Shown: piece after piece, positions 41,481 through 49,506 of the stretch | Layout: the number at the start of each line of letters is the position of its first letter | Numbering within the stretch: the stretch's first letter is position 1 | The notes under the pieces: generated by a model | The model's database searches: none | What the model saw: the letters and a program-made list of their open reading frames with translations, nothing else | Told to the model about the DNA's origin: nothing | Program-made: the position numbers and the translations under genes | NCBI GenBank assembly: GCA_016713115.1 | Contig: JADJPU010000001.1 | Coordinates: 1,860,001-1,924,000 of the forward strand | Reading direction: 5' to 3' | Source: Cellvibrionales bacterium | GTDB taxonomy: Bacteria > Pseudomonadota > Gammaproteobacteria > Pseudomonadales > UBA7239 | DNA: 64,000 bases

Positions 41481-43157
41481 ATTTTCAATGTTTACACCGA
41501 ACTTTTTAACTCGCATTTTGTTAATTTTGCTATCCGCAGCAAGTCTTCGTAATGCTTCCGTAGCCCTATTGGCGATTTCCTTTTGTTGATCACTAGCATT
41601 TCCAAACTGACCAAATTTCAAGCATGTTGTAACAAAGGATGAGAGGTGGCGGCCTGTTTCGGTTTTAAATAGCTTGTAATACTCATCGGCTGATGTATTT
41701 GCCAGCACTACTTCGTCGCTTTGATTCCATCCATTTTTACCTGCTATTCGTTCTAAAACCTGTTTCGCCGTTTCAGTAGCAACAGACTGGCTGTATGTCT
41801 CGTTAAATCTATCTATTACCTCCTGATCTCTAATATCGCCAAAAAAGTTGATCTCTTCCATATTAAAGAGTTCTGTATCTTGTTTTCTTTTCTCTATATA
41901 TATTCCGATAATTTCTGATGCTTTATCCATCTCGCCCAACTCTCTAAATAATGAAACAGTGCCATTTAAGTTCGCAGGTGTTATGTATTGACAGTTTTTC
42001 TTGAAACTTTCATAAAGCCCGTTTATAACCTCGTCGCCATTATCATGGAATGTGTCATGATAGAGTCGCCATGCACTCGAGAAAGAATCCTCGGACTTTG
42101 AAGCTATTATTTGCTGGTTCTTTGTAGATGCCTTTTCTTTGAAATTTTCTTCGACGAAGTAACCAGTTTTAACAGCTTCTGCCAATATTAAATCCAAATC
42201 ATCAGTAAGCTGATAATTGTAAGATTGCAAGGTGGTTTGCCACTTCTCCTGCTGCTCGCTGACTTTTTCACCCCCTATACCCAGCAATGCATAGCCTTTG
42301 CTAGTTATAAATTCTATAGGTGGTATTTCGTCGTTGGATTTTGAACAGAAGTAGCTACAAGTAAATAAAACAATAGAGTGTAGGATTTGATCTGATATTT
42401 CTGGCTCAAACTCTTCAGTCAGCGGGAGAGCTAGAGTTGCCAATCTCTCAATCTTTTTAAGAATACGGATATTTCGAATTCCGAGACTTGTAGTTAGCTG
42501 CCTAAGCCTTAAATAATTTGGCGTTTTCTCAGAATAAGCAATTTCCGCACACTCTTTCGGGGATGGTGCAAACGCAAGCTCAGTGTCGATAACTTTTTCA
42601 CGATACTTTTCATAGTCACCTAAGCCTTCCTCGCCATCGTTAAGAAGCAATACTACTTTGCACTTCTTTTGTTCCTTTAACAGCGAGACCAACCCCAAAA
42701 TATCTTTTATCTCAAGACCTTTTCCCTTTCTTTCCAAATCATCAATGCATATAAGCGTTTTATTCAAGGATAAGAAAGAAATAGCCTCTATGGTTGGGTT
42801 AAATGACTTAATTATTGGCATGCCTTTAAAGAAGTTAAAAGATTGTCTTCCGAATGATTCTATTAGGCTTGCCGTATTGCTTTTAAAGGTTTCGAGACTT
42901 GCCTCTGTACCGATAATCTCCTTCTTGATTACATTTTCAAAAATTGTATATTTAAAGTCAGCCAGTGAGTTAATGCCAAAAAGAGAAACGTAAGAGTAGC
43001 GTTCTAGGATCAATCTGTTCTCAGCACTGGCTTCTTCAAGGAATTTATTCCAACTAAAAGTCTTTCCTACGCCCCATTCTCCCTTGATCGCCATAATTTC
43101 CGGTTGATCTGAAGATAAAAACTGAAAAATTTTTTCTTTGATTACTTCGACAGACAT
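41475..43157 (-). CDS. KAP-like P-loop NTPase
   Basis: 560 residues. Walker A GEWGVGKT is at 26-33 and Walker B TLICIDDLERK at about 134-144, the arrangement of KAP/STAND-like NTPases, several of which guard against phage. The remaining 400 residues are helical and carry no domain I recognise. The gene is AT-rich, and its stop codon is part of an attC-like core, so it probably moved as a cassette. No membrane segments are obvious, unlike typical KAP proteins. Confidence 0.75.
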   Translation of the reverse strand: MSVEVIKEKIFQFLSSDQPEIMAIKGEWGVGKTFSWNKFLEEASAENRLILERYSYVSLFGINSLADFKYTIFENVIKKEIIGTEASLETFKSNTASLIESFGRQSFNFFKGMPIIKSFNPTIEAISFLSLNKTLICIDDLERKGKGLEIKDILGLVSLLKEQKKCKVVLLLNDGEEGLGDYEKYREKVIDTELAFAPSPKECAEIAYSEKTPNYLRLRQLTTSLGIRNIRILKKIERLATLALPLTEEFEPEISDQILHSIVLFTCSYFCSKSNDEIPPIEFITSKGYALLGIGGEKVSEQQEKWQTTLQSYNYQLTDDLDLILAEAVKTGYFVEENFKEKASTKNQQIIASKSEDSFSSAWRLYHDTFHDNGDEVINGLYESFKKNCQYITPANLNGTVSLFRELGEMDKASEIIGIYIEKRKQDTELFNMEEINFFGDIRDQEVIDRFNETYSQSVATETAKQVLERIAGKNGWNQSDEVVLANTSADEYYKLFKTETGRHLSSFVTTCLKFGQFGNASDQQKEIANRATEALRRLAADSKINKMRVKKFGVNIENA

Positions 43158-43461
43158 TATTTTTCCTTAAGAAGTCACAACATTGATTATTCGTCATATT
43201 TTACGAATAGCATTCTACCGCGGTATATAAAAAACTGGCGGGCTCAACTATCTGCCTGATACTAAAGTGTTTTTATCCTGCATGATGCTATGTGTCAACA
43301 ATAATCGTCAGCTTTCATTTTCAGTGTTTGCCTGCATGAATAATTAGTTTTTTCGATTCTATTTATTTTTAGCTATATATCATCACCTTGAATACATCTC
43401 TAGCCTCTGTCAGTTCGCTGACAGGGGCTTTTTTATGTCCATCCAACCAAGGAGCAATCCC
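43158..43461. other. AT-rich intergenic region, includes terminator/promoter zone
   Basis: About 300 bases between the divergent KAP-like gene and the RDF-like gene. I see no gene. It should hold both promoters; the only strong structure is the terminator at 43402-43435. Confidence 0.5.
43402..43435 (+). terminator. Rho-independent terminator before the RDF-like gene
   Basis: 12-bp stem AGCCTCTGTCAG/CTGACAGGGGCT with a TTCG tetraloop and six T. It lies 26 bases before the ATG at 43462, the same layout as the terminators at 34760 and 35255. Confidence 0.85.
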
Positions 43462-44397
43462 ATGATTAAAGGTCTCGCTATTACCCCGCCCTTGTTGGGG
43501 CGTATTTCCATCGGGCGCGTTGTTGAAAAGAACGGCAAACGCCTGCCAGAAAAAGATGATCAATTCACCATCACCACACAAGTGCAAAACAAAGATGGCT
43601 GGATTGTGCATCCGCTCGATGAAGCGCTGCGCAAAGAAACCGATAACGGAAAATTGCGCAGTATTCCCATTAGATTATTGTTCGATGATCCTGATCTCAA
43701 TTTACGCGCGGAATACAGTTTGTTTGATCGTCAAAACGGTAGACCGCTGTGCGTGGGCAACGGTGAGCAATGCAAACGCGTGTGTAACGGCGCTATGCAA
43801 ACTTTGCCGTGTCCATCGCCGGAAAGTTGTGAATTGGCAAAAGCTGGTTGCAAACCTTACGGACGCTTGAATGTGCGAATTGGTGATGAAGATGAACTGG
43901 GTTCGTTCATTTTTCGCACCACGGGTTTTAACAGCATACGCACATTGGCGGCACGCTTGCGTTATTTTCATGCGGTCTCCGGTGGATTACTCGCGTGCAT
44001 GCCGTTGGCATTAAAACTGCGCGGCAAAAGCACCACGCAAAGTTATCGCGCTGCTATTTTCTATGCAGACATCACGGTGCGCGATGGCATGACATTGGAA
44101 ACAGCGATTGCCCAAGCGCGAGAAACGCACGCACAACGCCAAGCCGTAGGGTTTGATCAACAAGAGCTCGATCAAGCAGCGCGCTTCGGTTTTCAAAATG
44201 CTGCGTTTGAAACCAACGAAGAAGAAGTGCCAGAAATTCTGGAAGAGTTTTATCCAGAAACAGACAACCATTCAGAGCAGGCAGTGGATACTGCTCCAAT
44301 CACCTCGGCCAAGGGAAGGCCGAGTTTGAAGGAAAAGCTGGATGATCGAATAGCGAATCAAAATAGGGATGCGGTTCTAGTGGATGGTGTTGCGTAA
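43462..44397 (+). CDS. gp3-like / recombination-directionality-factor-like protein
   Basis: 311 residues from ATG 43462, after an AAGGAG ribosome site. The N-terminus (GRISIGRVVEKNGKRLPEKD) and the Cys-rich metal-binding-like segment (CVGNGEQCKRVCNG then CPSPESC) resemble the gp3-like family that includes phage directionality factors; database entries often call such proteins 'hydrolase or metal-binding protein'. If it works that way it would help excise the island, but the local integrase is a tyrosine enzyme while known gp3 partners are serine integrases. That leaves the role open. Confidence 0.6.
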   Translation: MIKGLAITPPLLGRISIGRVVEKNGKRLPEKDDQFTITTQVQNKDGWIVHPLDEALRKETDNGKLRSIPIRLLFDDPDLNLRAEYSLFDRQNGRPLCVGNGEQCKRVCNGAMQTLPCPSPESCELAKAGCKPYGRLNVRIGDEDELGSFIFRTTGFNSIRTLAARLRYFHAVSGGLLACMPLALKLRGKSTTQSYRAAIFYADITVRDGMTLETAIAQARETHAQRQAVGFDQQELDQAARFGFQNAAFETNEEEVPEILEEFYPETDNHSEQAVDTAPITSAKGRPSLKEKLDDRIANQNRDAVLVDGVA

Positions 44398-44410
44398 GAC
44401 AGCAAAAATT

Positions 44411-44444
44411 AAACGCTTGCTCCGAAAGGAGTGAGTGTTTTTTT
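44411..44444 (+). terminator. Rho-independent terminator after the RDF-like gene
   Basis: 13-bp stem AAACGCTTGCTCC/GGAGTGAGTGTTT with loop GAAA and some G-U pairs, then a T run. It also lies just beyond the 3' end of the convergent umuC. Confidence 0.82.
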
Positions 44445-44474
44445 GTAAAAATGATTAGAGCTATTAATACCTCT

Positions 44475-45743
44475 CTACTTTACGATCCAAGCACCCGGCT
44501 GAGTAGTGTAAGCAGGCGACAATCTCTCCCGACACATCCTCCAATCTTCATTTTGTATGGCGGAGGCTACCTGTACGGTGCCTCTGCCATATTTTTCGTT
44601 TAGGTTGTCCATCGCTGCCATGAGTTGTTCTCTTGCTGGACTGCTTTGTCGTGCAAATAAATCGGCTTGTTGATGTTTAACTGATTCAATCCCCGACAAC
44701 ATAACGCCAGCTTTCTTGTACAAATAACCAGACTTGTAAGTTTGATCAAGTAAGTGCATAGCGAGATTGTTTAGAACCAGCGTGTCTGAAGTGGGTGAGG
44801 GCAGTGAAACGGTTTTGCTGCCGACATATTGCGCGTCTTGTTCGCGAAAACGATTGGTGTGAATAAAAACGGTGAGTATGGCCGCGCGCGTGTTTTGTTC
44901 GCGTAGTGCTTCAGCGGCGCTACTGATATGTGTAGAGATAGCCGCTTGTAAAGCATGTTTTTCCGTTATCAGTTGACCAAAAGAGCGCGAGCGAATGATT
45001 TGTTGATTGGGTTCGTTGACTTCCGTAATGTCTAGACAACTGTAGCCAGCCAATTCACGGCCAATGCGTTCAACAACAACACCAAAGCGTTGGCGGATTA
45101 TGCTTTGATTTGCATCGCGCAATTGGCGCGCGGTGGTGATACCCATGCTGTGCAATTGCACCGACAATTTGCTGCCTATGCCCCAAATATCACGCACTGT
45201 TACAGACTCTAGAATGGCGTCCAACTGGGTCGATGACAAATCTGCAAAGTTGCATACGCCATTCCAATCTTTATTTTTTTTCGCGACATGGTTGGCGAGT
45301 TTTGCTAACACTTTGCTTGAGCCAATGCCAACGCACGTGGGAATGCGAATCCATTGAAAGATTCGGTTGCGAATTTCATGGCCCAGTGCAGTGCGGTTGG
45401 GTAAACCGCTCAAATCAGCAAAACATTCATCAATGCTGTACACCTCAATGCGTGGCACCAATGTGGCAATGGTTGCCATCATGCGTGCCGACATATCGGC
45501 ATAGAGTTCATAGTTAGAGCTGAACACTGCAATGCCGTGTTTGTGGATTTCCTTACGGATTTGAAACAGCGGCGCACCCATTGGAATGCCGAGCGCCTTG
45601 GCTTCGGCAGAACGCGCTACTACACAGCCGTCATTGTTCGAGAGTACAACCACGGGCTTGTCACGCAAATCAGGTCGAAAAACCTTTTCGCAGCTGGCGT
45701 AAAACGAATTGCCATCCACGAGAGCAAAGACGGGCGTATTCAT
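44475..45743 (-). CDS. umuC: Y-family DNA polymerase V catalytic subunit
   Basis: 422 residues. Translesion polymerase: the palm signature is [19 protein letters not shown] near the N-terminus and the catalytic [11 protein letters not shown] with Asp-Glu. Typical also are the [14 protein letters not shown] block and the helix-hairpin-helix region [14 protein letters not shown]. It works with cleaved UmuD in SOS mutagenesis. It lies six bases downstream of umuD and should be transcribed with it from the LexA-controlled promoter. Confidence 0.94.
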   Translation of the reverse strand: MNTPVFALVDGNSFYASCEKVFRPDLRDKPVVVLSNNDGCVVARSAEAKALGIPMGAPLFQIRKEIHKHGIAVFSSNYELYADMSARMMATIATLVPRIEVYSIDECFADLSGLPNRTALGHEIRNRIFQWIRIPTCVGIGSSKVLAKLANHVAKKNKDWNGVCNFADLSSTQLDAILESVTVRDIWGIGSKLSVQLHSMGITTARQLRDANQSIIRQRFGVVVERIGRELAGYSCLDITEVNEPNQQIIRSRSFGQLITEKHALQAAISTHISSAAEALREQNTRAAILTVFIHTNRFREQDAQYVGSKTVSLPSPTSDTLVLNNLAMHLLDQTYKSGYLYKKAGVMLSGIESVKHQQADLFARQSSPAREQLMAAMDNLNEKYGRGTVQVASAIQNEDWRMCRERLSPAYTTQPGAWIVK

Positions 45744-45749
45744 AACGCA

Positions 45750-46172
45750 TCAAAAGCTGTGTACGGCAAAACGCACTACACCCAACACTTCCAGCGTCTG
45801 ACCTTCCTGCGGCTCGATAGGCGGGTACTGTGCGGCCTTGTTCTCGGCGCAGAGGCGAACTGCTTGGCGGCGCTGATAGAGCCGCTTCACAGTAAAGCCG
45901 TCATCTAGCCGAGCGATGACGATATCCCCGTGCTTAGGCTGGCGTGAGAAATCCACCACCAGCAAATCACCTTCGCGAATACCGGCATCCACCATGGAAT
46001 CCCCCTTGGCTCGCACGAAGAAAGTCGCCGGCGGGTTACTGACCATCAGTTCGTTCAGGTCGATGGCTTGCTGCTCGTAGCCCTGAGCTGGCGAAGGAAA
46101 GCCAGCCTGTACCGGATCGGCATAGAGTGGGGTGAAGCATTTGGGAGCAGGGAATAGGGCGGGCTGGAGCAT
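45750..46172 (-). CDS. umuD: DNA polymerase V subunit UmuD (LexA-like, self-cleaving)
   Basis: 140 residues. The cleavage site Ala23-Gly24 (VQAGFPSP), the catalytic Ser59 in AKGDSMVDAGI and Lys96 in FTVKRLY are all present, so RecA-stimulated self-cleavage to the active form should work. It is the first gene of the umuDC unit. A LexA box lies 18 bases upstream of its ATG. Confidence 0.94.
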   Translation of the reverse strand: MLQPALFPAPKCFTPLYADPVQAGFPSPAQGYEQQAIDLNELMVSNPPATFFVRAKGDSMVDAGIREGDLLVVDFSRQPKHGDIVIARLDDGFTVKRLYQRRQAVRLCAENKAAQYPPIEPQEGQTLEVLGVVRFAVHSF

Positions 46173-46189
46173 GGGATAGTCTAGTGATG

Positions 46190-46205
46190 CTGTATGTATT
46201 TACAG
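46190..46205. promoter_or_regulatory. LexA (SOS) box upstream of umuDC
   Basis: CTGTATGTATTTACAG matches the CTGT-N8-ACAG consensus exactly. It lies 18 bases upstream of the umuD start, where it would block the promoter until SOS induction. The rest of 46173-46442 has no gene and must also contain the promoter for the rightward restriction genes. Confidence 0.88.
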
Positions 46206-46442
46206 TATCAATCTGGGTTGGGGATTGCAAGGTTTCCTCGCCCGTGCTCCATATGGGTGTCCCAACCGAGTTCTTTTCTGTCTGCCTGGCGCACCTAGTG
46301 AGCTTTGGACTTGTCATAATCCATTGAATTACATGACCAAATAGGGCTTCGCTACGATGCTTGCCCTCTGGCACAATAGCCTGATTATGGATATGGACTA
46401 CCTAAACGCTAGGGCTGGCGAGGAGAGACGAGATACTTAGTG

Positions 46443-49400
46443 ATGAGTCAGGACAGCAACCTGTTTTTTGAACGCCCCATCCTCAATTCACCCTACGAAT
46501 ATCCGGCACGGCATTGGGAGCTGGATCATGGCCAGCCGACCCAGAAAATCATGGATGCCAGACGCCGGGCGGAATTCGTCACGCCAATCCCCAAGCCTAA
46601 AAAGCAGAAAGGGGGCAAGTCAGAAGACCTGTTTGACGAAACGATGGGGCTATCTGCCGGTGGGCAGAAGTATGACCCGATCTCTGTCATCAACGAACTT
46701 CGCAAAAATGTCGATACCTGGCGAAAACTGAAAAACCCTAATGACTGGCACGTGACGCCGGAAACCGCTCGCCTGTTGCAGCACTGGCGTGACTACCCGT
46801 TTCAGGGGGTGAGGCCGTTCTTCTGCCAGGTGGAGGCTGCCGAAACCGCCATCTGGCTGACTGAAGTCGCGCCCAAAATGGGCAAGACTGGCAGGTACTT
46901 TCTGGATTATCTGGAGAGTGCCAACAACGATGCCAACCCGGAACTGTTGCGTTTAGCCCTGAAACTGGCCACAGGCGCCGGTAAGACCACGGTCATGGCG
47001 ATGTTGATTGCCTGGCAAACCATCAATGCCGTGCGCCAGCCCAACAGCAAGCTGTTTACCCGTGGTTTCCTGATTGTTGCACCCGGTTTAACCATCAAGG
47101 ATCGTCTGCGCGTGCTGCAGCCCAACGATCCAGACAGCTATTACCAGAGCCGCGAAATTGTGCCCGCCGACATGCTGCCGGATCTGGAGCGCGCCAAGAT
47201 TGTCATCACCAATTACCACGCCTTCAAACTGCGTGAGCGCATCGAGATTTCCAAAGGTGGCCGCGCACTGTTGAAGGGCCGCACTGGCGAAGATATTGAA
47301 ACGCTGGAAACCGAAGGCCAGATGATCCAGCGTGTGATGCCGGAACTGATGGGGATGAAAAATATTCTGGTCATCAACGATGAAGCGCACCACTGCTATC
47401 GCGAAAAGCCGGGTGAAGCCGACGATTTGAAGGGTGACGAGAAAAAGGAAGCAGAAGAAAACAATGCTGCAGCGCGCTTGTGGATTTCCGGTTTAGAAAT
47501 GGTGAAAAGAAAACTGGGTGTCGCCAAGGTCATTGACCTGTCCGCCACGCCATTTTTTCTCAGTGGTTCCGGTTATGCGGAAGGCACTTTATTTCCGTGG
47601 ACGATGAGCGATTTCTCGCTGATGGATGCCATCGAGTGCGGTATCGTCAAGCTTCCTCGTGTGCCGGTAGCGGACAACATTCCCGGCGGCGAAATGCCGA
47701 TGTTTCGCAATTTGTGGGAACATATCGGCAAAAAAATGCCGAAGAAAAACCGCAAGGCCGGTGGTGATCTGGATCCGCTAAGCATTCCAGTCGAATTACA
47801 AACAGCGCTGGAAGCACTCTACGGCCATTACGAAAAAACTTTTGAACTCTGGCAAAAAGCTGGTGTTGCCGTTCCTCCGTGTTTTATTGTGGTTTGTAAT
47901 AACACAGCCACATCCAAACTGGTGTATGACTATATCTCCGGTTTCCATCGCCAGAATGATGATGGCTCCAGCGAATTGATGAACGGCCGATTGGCTCTGT
48001 TCCGCAATTTCGATGAACACGGCAACCCAATTTCGCGCCCCAGAACATTGCTGATCGACAGCGAACAACTGGAATCCGGTGATGCGCTGGATGACAACTT
48101 CCGCCACATGGCGTCTGATGAAATCGAACGCTTCCGTGATGAGATTCGTGAACGCACTGGCGATATTCATGCCGCTACGAATATCACCGATCAGGAATTG
48201 TTACGCGAAGTCATGAACACCGTTGGCAAGCAAGGGCGACTCGGTGAATCCATTCGCTGTGTGGTGTCTGTCTCGATGCTGACGGAAGGTTGGGATACCA
48301 ACACCGTCACGCATGTATTAGGTGTGCGTGCATTTGGCACACAACTGCTGTGCGAACAGGTGATTGGCCGTGCCTTGCGTAGGCAATCTTACGACCTGAA
48401 TGACGAAGGCCTGTTCAATGTGGAATACGCCGATGTGCTCGGTATTCCATTTGATTTCACCGCCAAGCCGGTGATCTCCAAGCCCCAGCCGCCCCGTGAA
48501 ACGGTGCAGGTGAAAGCTGTACGACCGGAGCGGGACGCGCTGGAAATTCGCTTCCCTCGTGTCGCGGGTTATCGTGTAGAACTACCGGAAGAACGCCTCA
48601 CGGCAGAGTTCAACCAGGATTCCATTATGGAACTGACACCGGATCTGGTCGGCCCCTCCATAACCCGTAATGAAGGCATCATCGGTGAGGCAGTGGATCT
48701 CAACCTGGTGCATACCAACGATATGCGCCCGTCCACGCTGCTGTTTCACCTAACCCAGCGTTTGCTTTACACCAAGTGGCGTGATCCAGGTGAGGCACCC
48801 AAGCTGCACCTGTTTGGCCAGTTAAAGCGTATCACCAAGCAATGGCTGGATACCTGTCTGGTCTGCAAGGGCAGCACCTACCCAGCCCAGCTCATGTACC
48901 AGAGCCTGGCCGATATGGCCTGCGAGCGTATTACCGCCGCCATTACCCGTGCCGAGATGGGCAGCCGCCCGATCAAGGCCATGCTGGAACCTTACAACCC
49001 CACGGGCACCACGCGGCATGTGAATTTCACTACATCCAAGACCAGTCGCTGGCAGACGCAAGCTGACAAGTGCCACATCAATTGGGTAGTGCTGGACAGT
49101 GACTGGGAAGGCGAGTTCTGCCGTGTGGCCGAGGCGCACCCCAAGGTGAAAGCCTACGTGAAGAATCACAGCCTAGGGCTGGAAGTGCCATACCGTTACG
49201 CCTCTGAAACCCGCAAATACCGGCCGGATTTCATTGTGCAGATCGATGACGGCCACGGGCCGGATGACCTGCTCAATCTGGTGGTCGAGATCAAGGGCTA
49301 TCGGCGGGAAGATGCCAAGGAAAAGAAAAACACCATGGAGGTTTACTGGATTCCCGGTGTGAATAATTTGAAAACCTATGGCCGCTGGGCGTTTGCCGAA

Positions 49401-49505
49401 TTCACTGATGTATTTGAAATGCAGGTGGATTTTGCCGAGAAGGTTGAGGCTGAATTTAACAAGATGATTGAAGCAGTATCCGGTGCGCCGGAACAAGGAC
49501 ATTGA
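46443..49505 (+). CDS. Type III-like restriction enzyme, Res (helicase-nuclease) subunit
   Basis: 1,020 residues. An SF2 helicase: motif I KLATGAGKTTVM near 175-186, DEAHH near 311, SATPFFLSG, and motif VI QVIGRALRR near 640. A PD-(D/E)xK nuclease follows near the C-terminus (PDFIVQID…LVVEIKGYR). It would translocate along DNA and cut incoming phage or plasmid DNA that lacks Mod methylation. ATG 46443 is preferred to GTG 46440. It precedes the mod gene, the reverse of the usual mod-res order, with one base between them. I recall a similar family named BPTD_3080-type. Confidence 0.88.
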   Translation: MSQDSNLFFERPILNSPYEYPARHWELDHGQPTQKIMDARRRAEFVTPIPKPKKQKGGKSEDLFDETMGLSAGGQKYDPISVINELRKNVDTWRKLKNPNDWHVTPETARLLQHWRDYPFQGVRPFFCQVEAAETAIWLTEVAPKMGKTGRYFLDYLESANNDANPELLRLALKLATGAGKTTVMAMLIAWQTINAVRQPNSKLFTRGFLIVAPGLTIKDRLRVLQPNDPDSYYQSREIVPADMLPDLERAKIVITNYHAFKLRERIEISKGGRALLKGRTGEDIETLETEGQMIQRVMPELMGMKNILVINDEAHHCYREKPGEADDLKGDEKKEAEENNAAARLWISGLEMVKRKLGVAKVIDLSATPFFLSGSGYAEGTLFPWTMSDFSLMDAIECGIVKLPRVPVADNIPGGEMPMFRNLWEHIGKKMPKKNRKAGGDLDPLSIPVELQTALEALYGHYEKTFELWQKAGVAVPPCFIVVCNNTATSKLVYDYISGFHRQNDDGSSELMNGRLALFRNFDEHGNPISRPRTLLIDSEQLESGDALDDNFRHMASDEIERFRDEIRERTGDIHAATNITDQELLREVMNTVGKQGRLGESIRCVVSVSMLTEGWDTNTVTHVLGVRAFGTQLLCEQVIGRALRRQSYDLNDEGLFNVEYADVLGIPFDFTAKPVISKPQPPRETVQVKAVRPERDALEIRFPRVAGYRVELPEERLTAEFNQDSIMELTPDLVGPSITRNEGIIGEAVDLNLVHTNDMRPSTLLFHLTQRLLYTKWRDPGEAPKLHLFGQLKRITKQWLDTCLVCKGSTYPAQLMYQSLADMACERITAAITRAEMGSRPIKAMLEPYNPTGTTRHVNFTTSKTSRWQTQADKCHINWVVLDSDWEGEFCRVAEAHPKVKAYVKNHSLGLEVPYRYASETRKYRPDFIVQIDDGHGPDDLLNLVVEIKGYRREDAKEKKNTMEVYWIPGVNNLKTYGRWAFAEFTDVFEMQVDFAEKVEAEFNKMIEAVSGAPEQGH

Positions 49506-49506
49506 A

